A stretch of 64,000 bases of DNA. It comes from Nocardia jiangxiensis NBRC 101359. GTDB lineage: Bacteria > Actinomycetota > Actinomycetes > Mycobacteriales > Mycobacteriaceae. Every line of letters begins with the position of its first letter. The first letter of the stretch is position 1. The notes beneath the pieces are model-generated. The model was not told the origin of the DNA. It searched no databases and worked only from the letters and a program-made list of their open reading frames with translations. Where the stretch lies: contig NZ_BAGB01000076.1 of NCBI RefSeq assembly GCF_000308615.1, positions 124,001-188,000 of the forward strand, written 5' to 3'. Of the stretch, positions 1-6,379 are shown piece by piece. The translations under genes were made by a program, and so were the position numbers.

Positions 1-1
1 G

Positions 2-112
2 GACGACCGTGTCGACGCTCGCGAGACGATGTGCAGCTGCGCCGGAGAGATCCTGGACAAGCTGTCGGACCTCGAGGCGCTGGGCGTGAATATCGAAGAT
101 GTGGAGGCGTGA
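2..112 (+). CDS. C-terminal end of a small accessory protein (partial)
   Basis: The window opens inside an open frame whose last 36 codons are visible and which ends in TGA at 110-112. The visible tail is acidic and helical-looking, with two cysteines (CSC) followed by a leucine-rich stretch and the end IEDVEA. The TGA shares its A with the ATG of the next gene, the overlap style used throughout this cluster. The 5' end lies outside the window, so neither family nor function can be given. Confidence 0.55.
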   Translation, partial: DDRVDARETMCSCAGEILDKLSDLEALGVNIEDVEA

Positions 113-582
113 TGCCGGGCGACACCGAGCCTGCGATCATCTATGGCCGAAAAGAGATCGGCGCAATGTTCGACGCGAAGCCGAGCACGGTATCCAACTG
201 GATTCATCGGTACGACGACACTCCTGCCGCGCAATTCAGGACCCCGGATGACAACCGGTACTGGGACCAGGGTGGCAAAAACGAGTGGGCGGAATGGTAC
301 AAGAACAAATGGCCGCACGAACCTTCGCCCAGGGGGTCACGGCCGAGCCGCAAAGGTCCGAACGAAAAGTTACGTCGCGACTGGCGCGTGGAGTTCGAAA
401 CCTCGGACACAAAACAAGGTGTCGCGACTCGTTCATTCGAAGATGAAGATTCGGCGCGGCAAGCTGCCCAACAAATCGTCAATGGTGACGGCGGCATTGC
501 GGCGGTGTTCTACGTCGATCCGGCGGGCGAGCGTCAACGTAAGGACTGGCAGCTCATCGCCGAATATCACAACGAAGCGTAA
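112..582 (+). CDS. Small HTH-containing accessory (phage-like) protein
   Basis: A 156-residue protein. ATG 112 overlaps the previous stop (TGATG), so translational coupling is likely; I prefer it to a start further upstream. Residues about 9-35 read as a helix-turn-helix of the type found in phage and excisionase-like regulators (GRKEIGAMFDAKPSTVSNWIH), followed by a Trp/Tyr-rich wing (RYWDQGGKNEWAEWY). The C-terminal half (WRVEFETSDTKQGVATRSF onward) looks like a separate alpha/beta domain with a conserved-looking AVFYVDPAGE strand. DNA binding is inferred from the helix pattern only. No family name can be assigned. Confidence 0.65.
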   Translation: MPGDTEPAIIYGRKEIGAMFDAKPSTVSNWIHRYDDTPAAQFRTPDDNRYWDQGGKNEWAEWYKNKWPHEPSPRGSRPSRKGPNEKLRRDWRVEFETSDTKQGVATRSFEDEDSARQAAQQIVNGDGGIAAVFYVDPAGERQRKDWQLIAEYHNEA

Positions 583-591
583 GGATTTGCA

Positions 592-768
592 ATGATTACC
601 AATGAGAAGATCGCAAAGGCCAAGGAACTCGCCTACGGGCTGAAGTACCTGATCAACGACATCGGCACCGGCAGCAACGAGGCGGACATCGCGTCTGATC
701 TCAAGGAGGCGTTGCCGAGGTTGCAGGCCCTGGTGACGCTCGCCGAAGACATCGAGGCGGGGGTGTGA
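592..768 (+). CDS. Small acidic accessory protein, 58 aa
   Basis: A 58-codon gene starting ATG 592 (MITNEKIAKAKELA) with AAGGA at 580-584 as ribosome-binding site. It is predicted to be all-helical, with a leucine-rich second half (LPRLQALVTLAEDIEAGV). It sits nine bases after the preceding stop and three before the next ATG, so it belongs to the same operon. Its C-terminus loosely resembles that of the partial gene at the left edge, suggesting related small helical proteins. Function unknown. Confidence 0.6.
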   Translation: MITNEKIAKAKELAYGLKYLINDIGTGSNEADIASDLKEALPRLQALVTLAEDIEAGV

Positions 769-770
769 CC

Positions 771-1238
771 ATGACTCTGCCACCTTTCACCAACAACGTT
801 GTCGACCGGCTGAGGCACACGCTGGCGGCTTTTGAGGGCTCACCGGATGACCGGGAGGTGCTAACTGCTACGAACGACGGACGGGGCAACTGGACCGGCT
901 TGACGCTGGGGGACTTGCGGCGGCTATCGTCGGCCTTCCGGGATGAGGGCCAGGAACTTCCACTGCCGCCGAAAGAGGGCTACGTGTTGCGGACTGTGAC
1001 GGAAGCGGACGGCTCCCTGTTTTCCGAGCACTACTGTTCGTACGAATCGACGCTCGCGGCTGTTGTGCACGAGATGAGCCAGCCCGACGACGACACCGGC
1101 TATCAAACCGCGCAGATCGACGAAACCACCGGCCATGCCGAGGTCGTGTACACGTGCACGAAGGGTGAACACAAAGGCTGGAAATGGGTCTTCGCATTCA
1201 CCACCGATTACCTCATCGAAGATAAGTCGGAGGACTGA
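771..1238 (+). CDS. Hypothetical accessory protein, 155 aa
   Basis: ATG 771 (MTLPPFTNNVVDRL) is preferred; an in-frame GTG lies six bases upstream and overlaps the previous stop, so a 157-residue form is possible. Residues 1-60 look helical. Residues 65-155 look like a beta-rich domain with several Trp and Tyr (YVLRTVTEADGS, CTKGEHKGWKWVFAF). No signal peptide or membrane segment is visible. It is the longest plus-strand gene of the accessory cluster, and the next ATG follows one base after its stop. I do not recognise the family. Confidence 0.65.
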   Translation: MTLPPFTNNVVDRLRHTLAAFEGSPDDREVLTATNDGRGNWTGLTLGDLRRLSSAFRDEGQELPLPPKEGYVLRTVTEADGSLFSEHYCSYESTLAAVVHEMSQPDDDTGYQTAQIDETTGHAEVVYTCTKGEHKGWKWVFAFTTDYLIEDKSED

Positions 1239-1239
1239 T

Positions 1240-1527
1240 ATGACTGACATCGACATGCCGCTGATCGCGTTTCTCACCGAGTCGGTGGACATGATGTCGC
1301 AGACGGAGGAAGTTCAAAAGGGAGTTGAAGAGGCGGTCGGCAGGGCATTCGCGAAACTGTCCCGCAAGGTGCTTACCGACGACTACATCTTCCCTGGCGA
1401 CGTCACCCCGCGGCAGGTGCTGGAGGCGGCATCGGACATCGTTACCGGCATCCACACCGGCACCGCTGAGCACAAAGAGTATCTGCACACCGTCTATCTG
1501 GCACTCAAAGGCGCGCTGGAGGATTGA
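1240..1527 (+). CDS. Hypothetical accessory protein, 95 aa
   Basis: Starts at ATG 1240 (MTDIDMPLIAFLTE), one base after the preceding TGA, with GGAGG at 1229-1233 as a good Shine-Dalgarno. The protein is acidic and mostly helical, with a middle DDYIFPGDVTPRQVLEAA segment and a helical end (HTVYLALKGALED). No cysteines and no membrane segment are seen. The packing implies co-expression with its neighbours. Small acidic proteins of this kind are common in actinophages and integrative elements. Function unknown. Confidence 0.65.
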   Translation: MTDIDMPLIAFLTESVDMMSQTEEVQKGVEEAVGRAFAKLSRKVLTDDYIFPGDVTPRQVLEAASDIVTGIHTGTAEHKEYLHTVYLALKGALED

Positions 1528-1529
1528 CT

Positions 1530-1601
1530 ATGAAATGGATCATCGAAATCGACCCGGGTGGGATGTACGATCACCTGATTCCGAAGTGGGGTCGGTGGTG
1601 A
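1530..1601 (+). CDS. Possible 23-codon mini-gene or leader peptide
   Basis: ATG 1530 opens a 23-codon frame (MKWIIEIDPGGMYDHLIPKW) that ends in TGA at 1599-1601. GGAGG at 1517-1521 lies upstream. Its stop overlaps a GTG start in another frame, exactly as the larger genes here overlap. It could be a tiny protein, a coupling device, or a remnant. The overlap geometry and Shine-Dalgarno are the only support. Confidence 0.35.
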   Translation: MKWIIEIDPGGMYDHLIPKWGRW

Positions 1602-1771
1602 CCGGCGAGATGGGCGTATGCCGTAATTGCGGAGAACCGATCCGTCGCGTCATCGACGAATACAACATCGACAACGCCGCAGTATGGGTGCACGTGCAGT
1701 CCGAACACTCACTCGTCGATTACTCTTATCGATACTGTGAACTTAGTGTCGCTGAACCGGAGCTGGGATGA
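1598..1771 (+). CDS. Small zinc-ribbon-like accessory protein
   Basis: A 57-residue protein. GTG 1598 overlaps the preceding TGA (GTGA), which argues for this start; an in-frame ATG at 1535 would give a longer form running through the mini-gene in another frame. The N-terminus has a CxxCG knuckle followed by I, then WVHV and a late cysteine (VCRNCGEPI ... AVWVHVQSEHS ... YRYCE). This C-C-H-C spacing is typical of very small metal-binding proteins found in actinobacterial genomes and phages. Zinc binding is inferred. Its stop overlaps the next ATG. Confidence 0.6.
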   Translation: MTGEMGVCRNCGEPIRRVIDEYNIDNAAVWVHVQSEHSLVDYSYRYCELSVAEPELG

Positions 1772-2178
1772 TGAACGAGACGACGGAGAGCAAGGCTGTA
1801 AAACGGCATATCGCCTTCGAGCATGCATATGTCGTAACGACCACGGACGGCACGGATCACATGGTGCTGGACCAGACGACCTACGAAATGTGCACCAATG
1901 AAGAGATCGAGGTGCGCACAGCTCAATATGAGGCAATGGGGTTCGACGACATAGAAGAATTCCTGGATGAATGGCTAGGACGGCCGTTGATGCCCACCGC
2001 AGATGGTTTTGTGGTAACGGCGCACATCACCTCCGCTCGCTTCGAGGTCACTGCCCGTGATGCCGAAGGGGATGAAAGGGATTCCTGCGAGCACAACGCC
2101 CAGATCGATGAGCTGATTCAGCTCGAACATAAGGTTCCGAACGAGCACTCATCGGACGGAGAGACGGAGACGGATTAA
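1768..2178 (+). CDS. Hypothetical acidic accessory protein, 136 aa
   Basis: Begins ATG 1768, overlapping the previous TGA; a second ATG follows directly at 1771. The protein is strongly acidic, with an N-terminal beta-rich part (KRHIAFEHAYVVTTTDGTDH), a central EEFLDEWLG helix, another strand-rich part (FVVTAHITSARFEVTARD) and a charged tail. No signal peptide or membrane segment is seen. Its codon use is less GC-biased than the chromosomal genes downstream. Its TAA overlaps the ATG of the next gene. No family recognised. Confidence 0.65.
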   Translation: MMNETTESKAVKRHIAFEHAYVVTTTDGTDHMVLDQTTYEMCTNEEIEVRTAQYEAMGFDDIEEFLDEWLGRPLMPTADGFVVTAHITSARFEVTARDAEGDERDSCEHNAQIDELIQLEHKVPNEHSSDGETETD

Positions 2179-2429
2179 TGATAATTGATGACGAAACGAT
2201 GGACGTCGAACTCGGAACCCTGATGAGACGCATCGACGGACCGGCGGCTGTCAACCAGGACAATATCCTGAGCTGGATTGTCGGCGACGGGATTAGAGGG
2301 CTGGAACAACGGCGAGACGGCAACTTTCAGTTCTGGGCGTGTTCTCAGCACTCGTCGGAGGATTGCGAATGCGAGGAACTGGACTCGGCGTACCTGCTGG
2401 AGATCTCTACCGCTGGGTGGACGGAATGA
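2178..2429 (+). CDS. Hypothetical acidic accessory protein, 83 aa
   Basis: ATG 2178 overlaps the preceding TAA. The 83-residue product is acidic, with a helical N-terminus (MIIDDETMDVELGTLMRR) and a C-terminal half with Trp and Cys (FQFWACSQHSSEDCECEEL) that could form a small metal site. A 12-codon open frame at 2426-2464 overlaps its stop and bridges to the next gene; I read that as coupling rather than a gene. Function unknown. Confidence 0.6.
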   Translation: MIIDDETMDVELGTLMRRIDGPAAVNQDNILSWIVGDGIRGLEQRRDGNFQFWACSQHSSEDCECEELDSAYLLEISTAGWTE

Positions 2430-2465
2430 CCGTGATCGCGATGCCCATGAAAGTGAGGGATTGAC

Positions 2466-2681
2466 ATGAAGTGCGCGGTGTGCCTGAAGCTGGACGAATC
2501 GGTCTACTGCATGAAGCTCTACACGTCGGACTTCGAGGTTCTGGACGCGGTGACGACCGCGGACGGTCACGCGGTCTGCGACGATCATCTGTGGTGCTTC
2601 GAGGAGAAGGTTTCGGACATCGCGTCGAAGCTCAGCAGGATTGCCGGGGAGCGGTATCAGGCGCGGAAAAACAAGCTGTGA
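2466..2681 (+). CDS. Small Cys/His-rich accessory protein, 71 aa
   Basis: ATG 2466 (MKCAVCLKLDESVYC), with GTGAGGG at 2453-2459 as Shine-Dalgarno. The N-terminal third has CxxC plus a third cysteine, and a CDDHLWC segment follows near residue 38, so a zinc-binding fold with an attached basic helix (KLSRIAGERYQARKNKL) is plausible. It is the last gene before a 300-base, relatively AT-rich gap, and so probably ends the first plus-strand transcription unit. Function unknown. Confidence 0.65.
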   Translation: MKCAVCLKLDESVYCMKLYTSDFEVLDAVTTADGHAVCDDHLWCFEEKVSDIASKLSRIAGERYQARKNKL

Positions 2682-2740
2682 CGCCTGTTTCGTGCATCGC
2701 ATCTAGCAGGTTGAACCGGCAACGCGCAAGGGGCTGAATG

Positions 2741-2755
2741 CCTTTATTTTAAAGG
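2741..2755. repeat. Short AT-rich hairpin
   Basis: CCTTTA and TAAAGG form a six-base dyad around three T residues, just after the last gene of the first plus-strand cluster. It could be a weak terminator hairpin or an operator. It lies 15 bases before the larger inverted repeat at 2770-2827. Confidence 0.4.
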
Positions 2756-2769
2756 AAAGAATTATCCGG

Positions 2770-2827
2770 AACCGCAGGTCACGCCTACCAAATAGGTGGT
2801 TGGTGAAATATATCGTGACCTGCGGTT
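2770..2827. repeat. Perfect 14-bp inverted repeat with nested hairpin
   Basis: AACCGCAGGTCACG (2770-2783) is matched exactly by its reverse complement at 2814-2827. The 30-base loop contains a smaller dyad, CCTA/TAGG. No T-tract follows, so this is not a standard rho-independent terminator. It sits in a low-G+C, gene-free stretch between two plus-strand gene groups of the accessory region. A structured RNA, an operator pair or a recombination/replication site would all fit. The gap 2682-2981 holds nothing else I can support. Confidence 0.6.
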
Positions 2828-2981
2828 TCCCCATGAACCCAGAAGTTAAACGCATTCCGGACATAACGATTTAGTCTACTTTGTAGCACTCCGGGATCTG
2901 CGTCGATAATCGTTTTGCTTGCCTCAAGTAACCAACGGCGATTCCTGCGACGCGACGCAGCCTGACCTAACGAGACCGACT

Positions 2982-3293
2982 ATGACGACACCCCCTGGAG
3001 CGCTGCTGCTGACTACCAAGGGCACTATCCGACCCATCACCCCCGAGGAGGGACGAGCCATGAAAGCGCATATCCACGAGTGTCTGAAGACGGATCAGGT
3101 CGGCCCGACCAGCCTCGGCCCCGACCTGGCCGTATGGAAAGCCCTGGACGGCACCTCCGGGCATCTGATTCTGACTTCGTACGTCGCACACGACATCACC
3201 GAGCCGACTGTTTTGTCCGGATTGGGATGGCTCACGCTGAAGAAACTGACCCTTCAACATCTGCGCGAAAGGTGCAAGGTGTGCGAGTCGTAG
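2982..3293 (+). CDS. Hypothetical accessory protein, 103 aa
   Basis: ATG 2982 (MTTPPGALLLTTKG) is chosen; an in-frame TTG at 2919 would add 21 residues but lacks a convincing ribosome-binding site. The protein has a conserved-looking core (AVWKALDGTSGHLILTSYVAHDI) of strand character and ends KLTLQHLRERCKVCES with a terminal CxxC. It is separated from the upstream cluster by the 2770-2827 inverted repeat and followed at once by a strong terminator, so it is probably its own short transcription unit. Function unknown. Confidence 0.6.
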   Translation: MTTPPGALLLTTKGTIRPITPEEGRAMKAHIHECLKTDQVGPTSLGPDLAVWKALDGTSGHLILTSYVAHDITEPTVLSGLGWLTLKKLTLQHLRERCKVCES

Positions 3294-3310
3294 TTAGTGT
3301 GCGGACTCCG

Positions 3311-3361
3311 ATCCGCTCCGGTCCACACCGTCAGATGATGGTCGACCGGAGCGGATTTTTT
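3311..3361 (+). terminator. Intrinsic terminator
   Basis: ATCCGCTCCGGTC (3311-3323) pairs perfectly with GACCGGAGCGGAT (3344-3356) around a 20-base loop, followed by six T residues at 3356-3361. It ends transcription of the gene stopping at 3293 and separates the plus-strand cluster from the convergent minus-strand cluster. Confidence 0.85.
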
Positions 3362-3364
3362 GTG

Positions 3365-4102
3365 TCAGCTGCGGGCGAGCGCGACGATGTCTCCGAATCT
3401 GAAAAGATACTCTCCGGAATGGTTCTTTCCTTCGCTTCTCAGCCTGCCTCGGCGTCGCCACGTCTGAATAGTGCCCGGCTTTAGTTGCCTGCCGGAGATC
3501 TCGCCTAATTGCGCTGCCTCGCGGGCTGTGACGAGCTGTTCGGCCCCCTGAGCTACATGTGCCGCCCGGGTCGCGCCGACGCCCCAGACCACGCCGCAGG
3601 CACACGCAACGGCCTTCTGGTCCGCCCGCGCCTGCACCGGCCGACCGCACGTGCACTCCCCCAGCCGCATCTTGGGCTGCCTCCGGCCGATCGCGTGCAT
3701 CGACTTGCCTAGGATGCCGCGCAGATCGTCGAAATACAGGCCGCCGTCTTCGAACCTGCTGACCGTGATGTAGTGCCGCAGATGCCAGTCGACGAGCTTG
3801 TGCGCTTTCACCACCGGGTCCAGTCCCTGCAGAACCAACGGATCGACTTCGGACACGCCGCCGTACCACGACGCGAGGGTCTTGATCAGATCATCGAAAA
3901 CCTCGCTGGCGTGGACGTCGAACGGCAACACCGGATCACCCGAGCCTCGACCGACCGCCGGAGCGCCCTTCGATTGGCGGGTGACCTGGAGTTGCAGTTC
4001 GACGATCATCTCGCGGAGGTCGAGCAGGATCTTCCGCACCTTCCCGAGACATTCCCAGCACAACGGATCCTGCGTCTCGGCACTGCACTTCTGGCACGTC
4101 AT
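3365..4102 (-). CDS. Zinc-ribbon and helix-turn-helix protein (phage-like)
   Basis: A 245-residue protein starting ATG 4102. The N-terminus carries two Cys pairs (CQKC, CWEC) and a second set lies near residues 149-168 (CTCG ... CACG), so two zinc ribbons are likely. The last 55 residues form a MerR/excisionase-like helix-turn-helix (LVTAREAAQLGEISG, then TIQTWRRRGRL). The middle is helical with a conserved-looking LVDWHLRHYI motif. Proteins with this layout are frequent in actinophages and integrated elements and are usually described only as DNA-binding. The ATG overlaps the TGA of the gene upstream (ATGA), placing it last in a coupled minus-strand operon. Confidence 0.75.
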   Translation of the reverse strand: MTCQKCSAETQDPLCWECLGKVRKILLDLREMIVELQLQVTRQSKGAPAVGRGSGDPVLPFDVHASEVFDDLIKTLASWYGGVSEVDPLVLQGLDPVVKAHKLVDWHLRHYITVSRFEDGGLYFDDLRGILGKSMHAIGRRQPKMRLGECTCGRPVQARADQKAVACACGVVWGVGATRAAHVAQGAEQLVTAREAAQLGEISGRQLKPGTIQTWRRRGRLRSEGKNHSGEYLFRFGDIVALARS

Positions 4103-4437
4103 GCGTAGATCACCTCCGCACCGAACGCCCGCGCGAGATTGATCACCATTTTGTCGTCGTCACTTCTGTCGCCTTCGACGTACATGACATCCGCCTGCAT
4201 TCCTCGGACGCCGTGCATTGCGGGCATGAAATGAATCGACGGCCTTCCGCCAATGCGCCGGATGATCGCGGTGCCGTAAAGCTTCTTGTACAGGTAATCC
4301 CTTTCCCCGCCGGGCCACGACGTCAGATACGACTTAACCATGTCGAACGAGTCCCAGTAGTCGGGCAAGCAGCAGACGATCTTCTTTTCGTTGATAGCCA
4401 ATTCATGCGCTATACCGAGCGCGGTCAGTTTATTCAT
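4099..4437 (-). CDS. Hypothetical protein resembling part of a P-loop ATPase/terminase core
   Basis: A 112-residue protein from ATG 4437, coupled by ATGA overlaps on both sides. Its order of elements resembles the middle of a helicase/terminase-type ATPase: a strand-forming KKIVCCLPD, then a helical segment, then RGMQADVMYVEGD, which looks like a Walker B-type strand with acidic end. A Walker A motif is absent, so either it is a truncated relative or the resemblance is superficial. No nuclease domain is seen. ATPase activity should not be assumed. Confidence 0.6.
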   Translation of the reverse strand: MNKLTALGIAHELAINEKKIVCCLPDYWDSFDMVKSYLTSWPGGERDYLYKKLYGTAIIRRIGGRPSIHFMPAMHGVRGMQADVMYVEGDRSDDDKMVINLARAFGAEVIYA

Positions 4438-4823
4438 TCAGCGCAGCACCCATCGCAGCTATGCATTCCTCGCCATTCCTCGCCGATCTCTTGCCAGTAA
4501 GCGAATTGGCTGGGGTCCTTGTGGCCGACGCCGTGCTCGCATATGCGCTCAAACCCTTCGTACCGGCCGCGCCACACCACCGGCCAATCACGCATCGAAT
4601 GGGACAGCGGGTTGTGCATGACACAGGCTCGGCCGTGACACAGCATCGGGTCGTGGACGTCCGTCAGGCCGAGGTCATTCGGGTCGGTTATCGGCTTCGG
4701 ACGTCCTTCAAGCCATTCCTGGTATTGCTCCCACGTCCAGCCGAGATATTCATGCAGGTCCATCCCGAGTCCGGCTCCGTTGTGCCACTCGTCAACGCGG
4801 TCGTCGATCTCGTCGTCGGTCAT
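4434..4823 (-). CDS. Hypothetical actinophage-type protein with WRGRYEGFERICEHGVGH motif
   Basis: ATG 4823 (MTDDEIDDRVDEWHNG) overlaps the stop of the gene upstream; longer in-frame starts would run into that gene. The 129-residue product has an acidic N-terminal helix, a WTWEQYQEWLEG segment, and a C-terminal block with Trp, Cys and His (DWPVVWRGRYEGFERICEHG, then CDGCCAE). I recall this block as recurring in small proteins of actinophages and integrated elements, where its function is unknown. The cysteines and histidines could bind metal. Confidence 0.65.
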   Translation of the reverse strand: MTDDEIDDRVDEWHNGAGLGMDLHEYLGWTWEQYQEWLEGRPKPITDPNDLGLTDVHDPMLCHGRACVMHNPLSHSMRDWPVVWRGRYEGFERICEHGVGHKDPSQFAYWQEIGEEWRGMHSCDGCCAE

Positions 4824-5032
4824 CACGCCTCCGACGACAACAGCAGAGCCAGGACGGCGTCCTCCGGCGCGATGTCGTGACACATGACGTAGTCGTGGAA
4901 TCGCTCGATGAACCACACCGGCTGGGCAAAACCGAGCAGATCTGTCCAATTACCTTCGGGATCGCCGTCGATGATGATCGGAACGTCGTCGTCGTAGTTC
5001 GCGAGGATCCGCTTCAGTTGTCCGGCGTTCAT
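4823..5032 (-). CDS. Small hypothetical accessory protein, 69 aa
   Basis: ATG 5032 (MNAGQLKRILANYDDDVPII) is preferred because it overlaps the upstream TGA in the ATGA style used here; a start four codons earlier is possible. Residues 1-25 match a pattern common in small phage proteins, a helix followed by DDDVPIIIDGDPEGNW. The remainder is helical (FIERFHDYVMCHDIAPEDAVLALLL). No function can be proposed. Confidence 0.65.
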   Translation of the reverse strand: MNAGQLKRILANYDDDVPIIIDGDPEGNWTDLLGFAQPVWFIERFHDYVMCHDIAPEDAVLALLLSSEA

Positions 5033-5181
5033 TCGCGCTCCCATTTCTCGCGGAACAGCAGCAGCTTCGCGCGGATCGCGGCCAGGGCCGTGTCGTCGTC
5101 GAGGTCTTCGTCTTCGGCTATCTCGTGCAGCGCTGCGATTAGGTCGTCCTGCTCGAAAAAAAGCTCATCGGTGCCGTTCAC
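5029..5181 (-). CDS. Very small acidic helical protein, 50 aa
   Basis: GTG 5181 (VNGTDELFFEQDDLI) overlaps the upstream TGA as GTGA, which fixes the start; earlier in-frame starts would overlap the neighbouring gene heavily. The product is acidic and probably two helices (DLIAALHEIAEDEDL, DTALAAIRAKLLLF). It belongs to the tightly coupled minus-strand operon. Function unknown. Confidence 0.6.
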   Translation of the reverse strand: MNGTDELFFEQDDLIAALHEIAEDEDLDDDTALAAIRAKLLLFREKWERE

Positions 5182-5561
5182 TCGTCGGCCTCTGCGCACA
5201 GATTGTTGAGGATGTCGTACGGCGTCGGGATGTCGAGTATCCGGGCGACTGGCGCGAGGGCTACCGCTGCGGAGTACGGGCTGCACATCCAATATATTTC
5301 GGTGCCGTCAAGCATCGCCTTCGCGCATTGTTCGATCAGTTCGCAGATCTGGCGCTCGCGGTCTTCGTCGATTTGCAGGCGTTCCCAGTAGTAGCTTTTC
5401 CACTCCGCCGCGACATTCGCCATCTGCTCGAGCTGCTTATCGGGGTCGACCTCGAGGGCCTGCTCCAGTTCGAAAGGCGTTTTCTTCTCCGCTAGAACGA
5501 GCGGGTGCCGGTACGGATGAGGGAACGCGGGTTTTCCGCAATGCAGGCAGGTGTCGGTCAT
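5178..5561 (-). CDS. Hypothetical accessory protein with N-terminal CxxC, 127 aa
   Basis: ATG 5561 (MTDTCLHCGKPAFPHPYRHP) overlaps the upstream TGA. The N-terminus has CLHCG followed by H-x3-H, a probable zinc knuckle. The rest is helical: an acidic KKTPFELEQALEVD segment, a long amphipathic stretch (EWKSYYWERLQIDEDRERQ) and a C-terminal PVARILDIPTPYDI segment. The length and metal-knuckle-plus-helix layout are typical of phage early-region proteins. No enzyme motif is seen. Confidence 0.65.
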   Translation of the reverse strand: MTDTCLHCGKPAFPHPYRHPLVLAEKKTPFELEQALEVDPDKQLEQMANVAAEWKSYYWERLQIDEDRERQICELIEQCAKAMLDGTEIYWMCSPYSAAVALAPVARILDIPTPYDILNNLCAEADE

Positions 5562-5731
5562 GCCACTTCCCGCCATTCGATCCAGGTCCGCTGCTCCAAC
5601 ACCCTCTTGCCGGGATATTCCTCATCGCGGAGTTCGAGAGCTTCTTGCGCGGAGTGCGCCCATGTCCTGACGGTGACGAATTCTGACTCTTCTATGAAAT
5701 ACGTGACGTATTCGGTGACTCTTTCGTTCAC
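5558..5731 (-). CDS. Small paralogous protein B (57 aa)
   Basis: GTG 5731 (VNERVTEYVTYFIEESEF) overlaps the TGA of its upstream neighbour. The product is clearly a paralogue of that neighbour: both share a strand-helix-strand plan with FIEE/FVED, a basic-acidic helix containing YRDE or LRDEE, and the end VLEQRTWIEWREVA versus VVEQRSRIEWRDVA. The two genes are therefore a tandem duplication that has diverged substantially. The fold looks like a small alpha/beta domain. Function unknown. Confidence 0.65.
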   Translation of the reverse strand: MNERVTEYVTYFIEESEFVTVRTWAHSAQEALELRDEEYPGKRVLEQRTWIEWREVA

Positions 5732-5907
5732 GCCACATCCCGCCATTCAATCCGGCTCCGCTGCTCGACCACCCTGGCATCCGGGCGGAATTCATCGCGA
5801 TATCGGACGGCTCGCTCGAAATCCTTGCCGGACAATTCGCTCAGCCAGCCATCTTCTACGAAGTAGCAGACATCTTCTCTTGCGCGGACGGTTGCATCTA
5901 CTGTCAA
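5728..5907 (-). CDS. Small paralogous protein A (59 aa)
   Basis: This reading frame has no ATG or GTG early on; TTG 5907 (LTVDATVRAREDVCYF) is the best start, giving 59 residues. The protein aligns along its length with the next gene, ending VVEQRSRIEWRDVA, which supports real coding. The shared end signature and the GTGA overlap between the two genes indicate a tandem duplication with maintained coupling. It differs by a cysteine (VCYFVEDG) and a WLSELSGKDFERA insert. Function unknown. Confidence 0.55.
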   Translation of the reverse strand: MTVDATVRAREDVCYFVEDGWLSELSGKDFERAVRYRDEFRPDARVVEQRSRIEWRDVA

Positions 5908-5911
5908 ATTT

Positions 5912-6103
5912 CTATTCCGTTTGTCCGTGCCGATTCCGGATAGCGATGCACGCGGCTCGAAAGTCGTCCATGTCTTCGAAATCGATATGCGCGAGTATTT
6001 CGTGGTGGTGTCGGTGGAGTAGTGAATCGCGGATAGATGCGCAACACCGCCGGAATCGGGAATGTATCATTTCAGCCCTTTCGGTTCTGCGGGCCTGATT
6101 CAA
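5912..6103 (-). CDS. Small basic His/Arg-rich hypothetical protein
   Basis: An open frame of 63 codons from ATG 6103 (MNQARRTERAEMIHS); a second ATG 11 codons later is an alternative. The product is basic and rich in His and Arg (LLHRHHHEILAHIDFED), with one Cys pair (RRCC). It lies between the HTH gene and the paralogous pair without overlaps. There is no recognisable motif, and Shine-Dalgarno support is modest, so it could be a spurious frame. Confidence 0.45.
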   Translation of the reverse strand: MNQARRTERAEMIHSRFRRCCASIRDSLLHRHHHEILAHIDFEDMDDFRAACIAIRNRHGQTE

Positions 6104-6131
6104 TCCTACGTCCGGCGGTGTCGATGCGCAT

Positions 6132-6350
6132 TCAGGTGTTTTTCGCGCGGTTGATGATCTTGCTGATTCCCGGCTGCGACAACCCCGTCATCTCCGCCAG
6201 CTTGCGCTGAGAGCACAACTCGGGATTCGCGGCATATAACGTGCGAATCAGGTGGTTCCGCTCCTCTGTGGCCCATTCGATGGTGCCCTTCAGGTCGGCA
6301 AGCCTCTTGCGGGACAGGGCGAGGCCGCGCTCAGGGTCGAAGTCGGTCAT
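6132..6350 (-). CDS. Small helix-turn-helix regulator
   Basis: A 72-residue protein from ATG 6350 (MTDFDPERGLALSRKRL), with a Shine-Dalgarno-like GAGGAAAT just upstream. The C-terminal half is a clear helix-turn-helix of the replication-initiator/phage-repressor kind: NPELCSQRKLAEMTG, then LSQPGISKIINRAK as recognition helix. The N-terminal part is a helical extension probably used for dimerisation. As the first strong gene of the minus-strand operon, it may control it or a linked element function. The target is unknown. Confidence 0.7.
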   Translation of the reverse strand: MTDFDPERGLALSRKRLADLKGTIEWATEERNHLIRTLYAANPELCSQRKLAEMTGLSQPGISKIINRAKNT

Positions 6351-6379
6351 GTCATTTCCTCGGTTCTGCGATAAGTCGG

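Noticed and set aside
2426..2464. 12-codon frame bridging two accessory genes
   Set aside because: Too short to support; read as translational coupling sequence.
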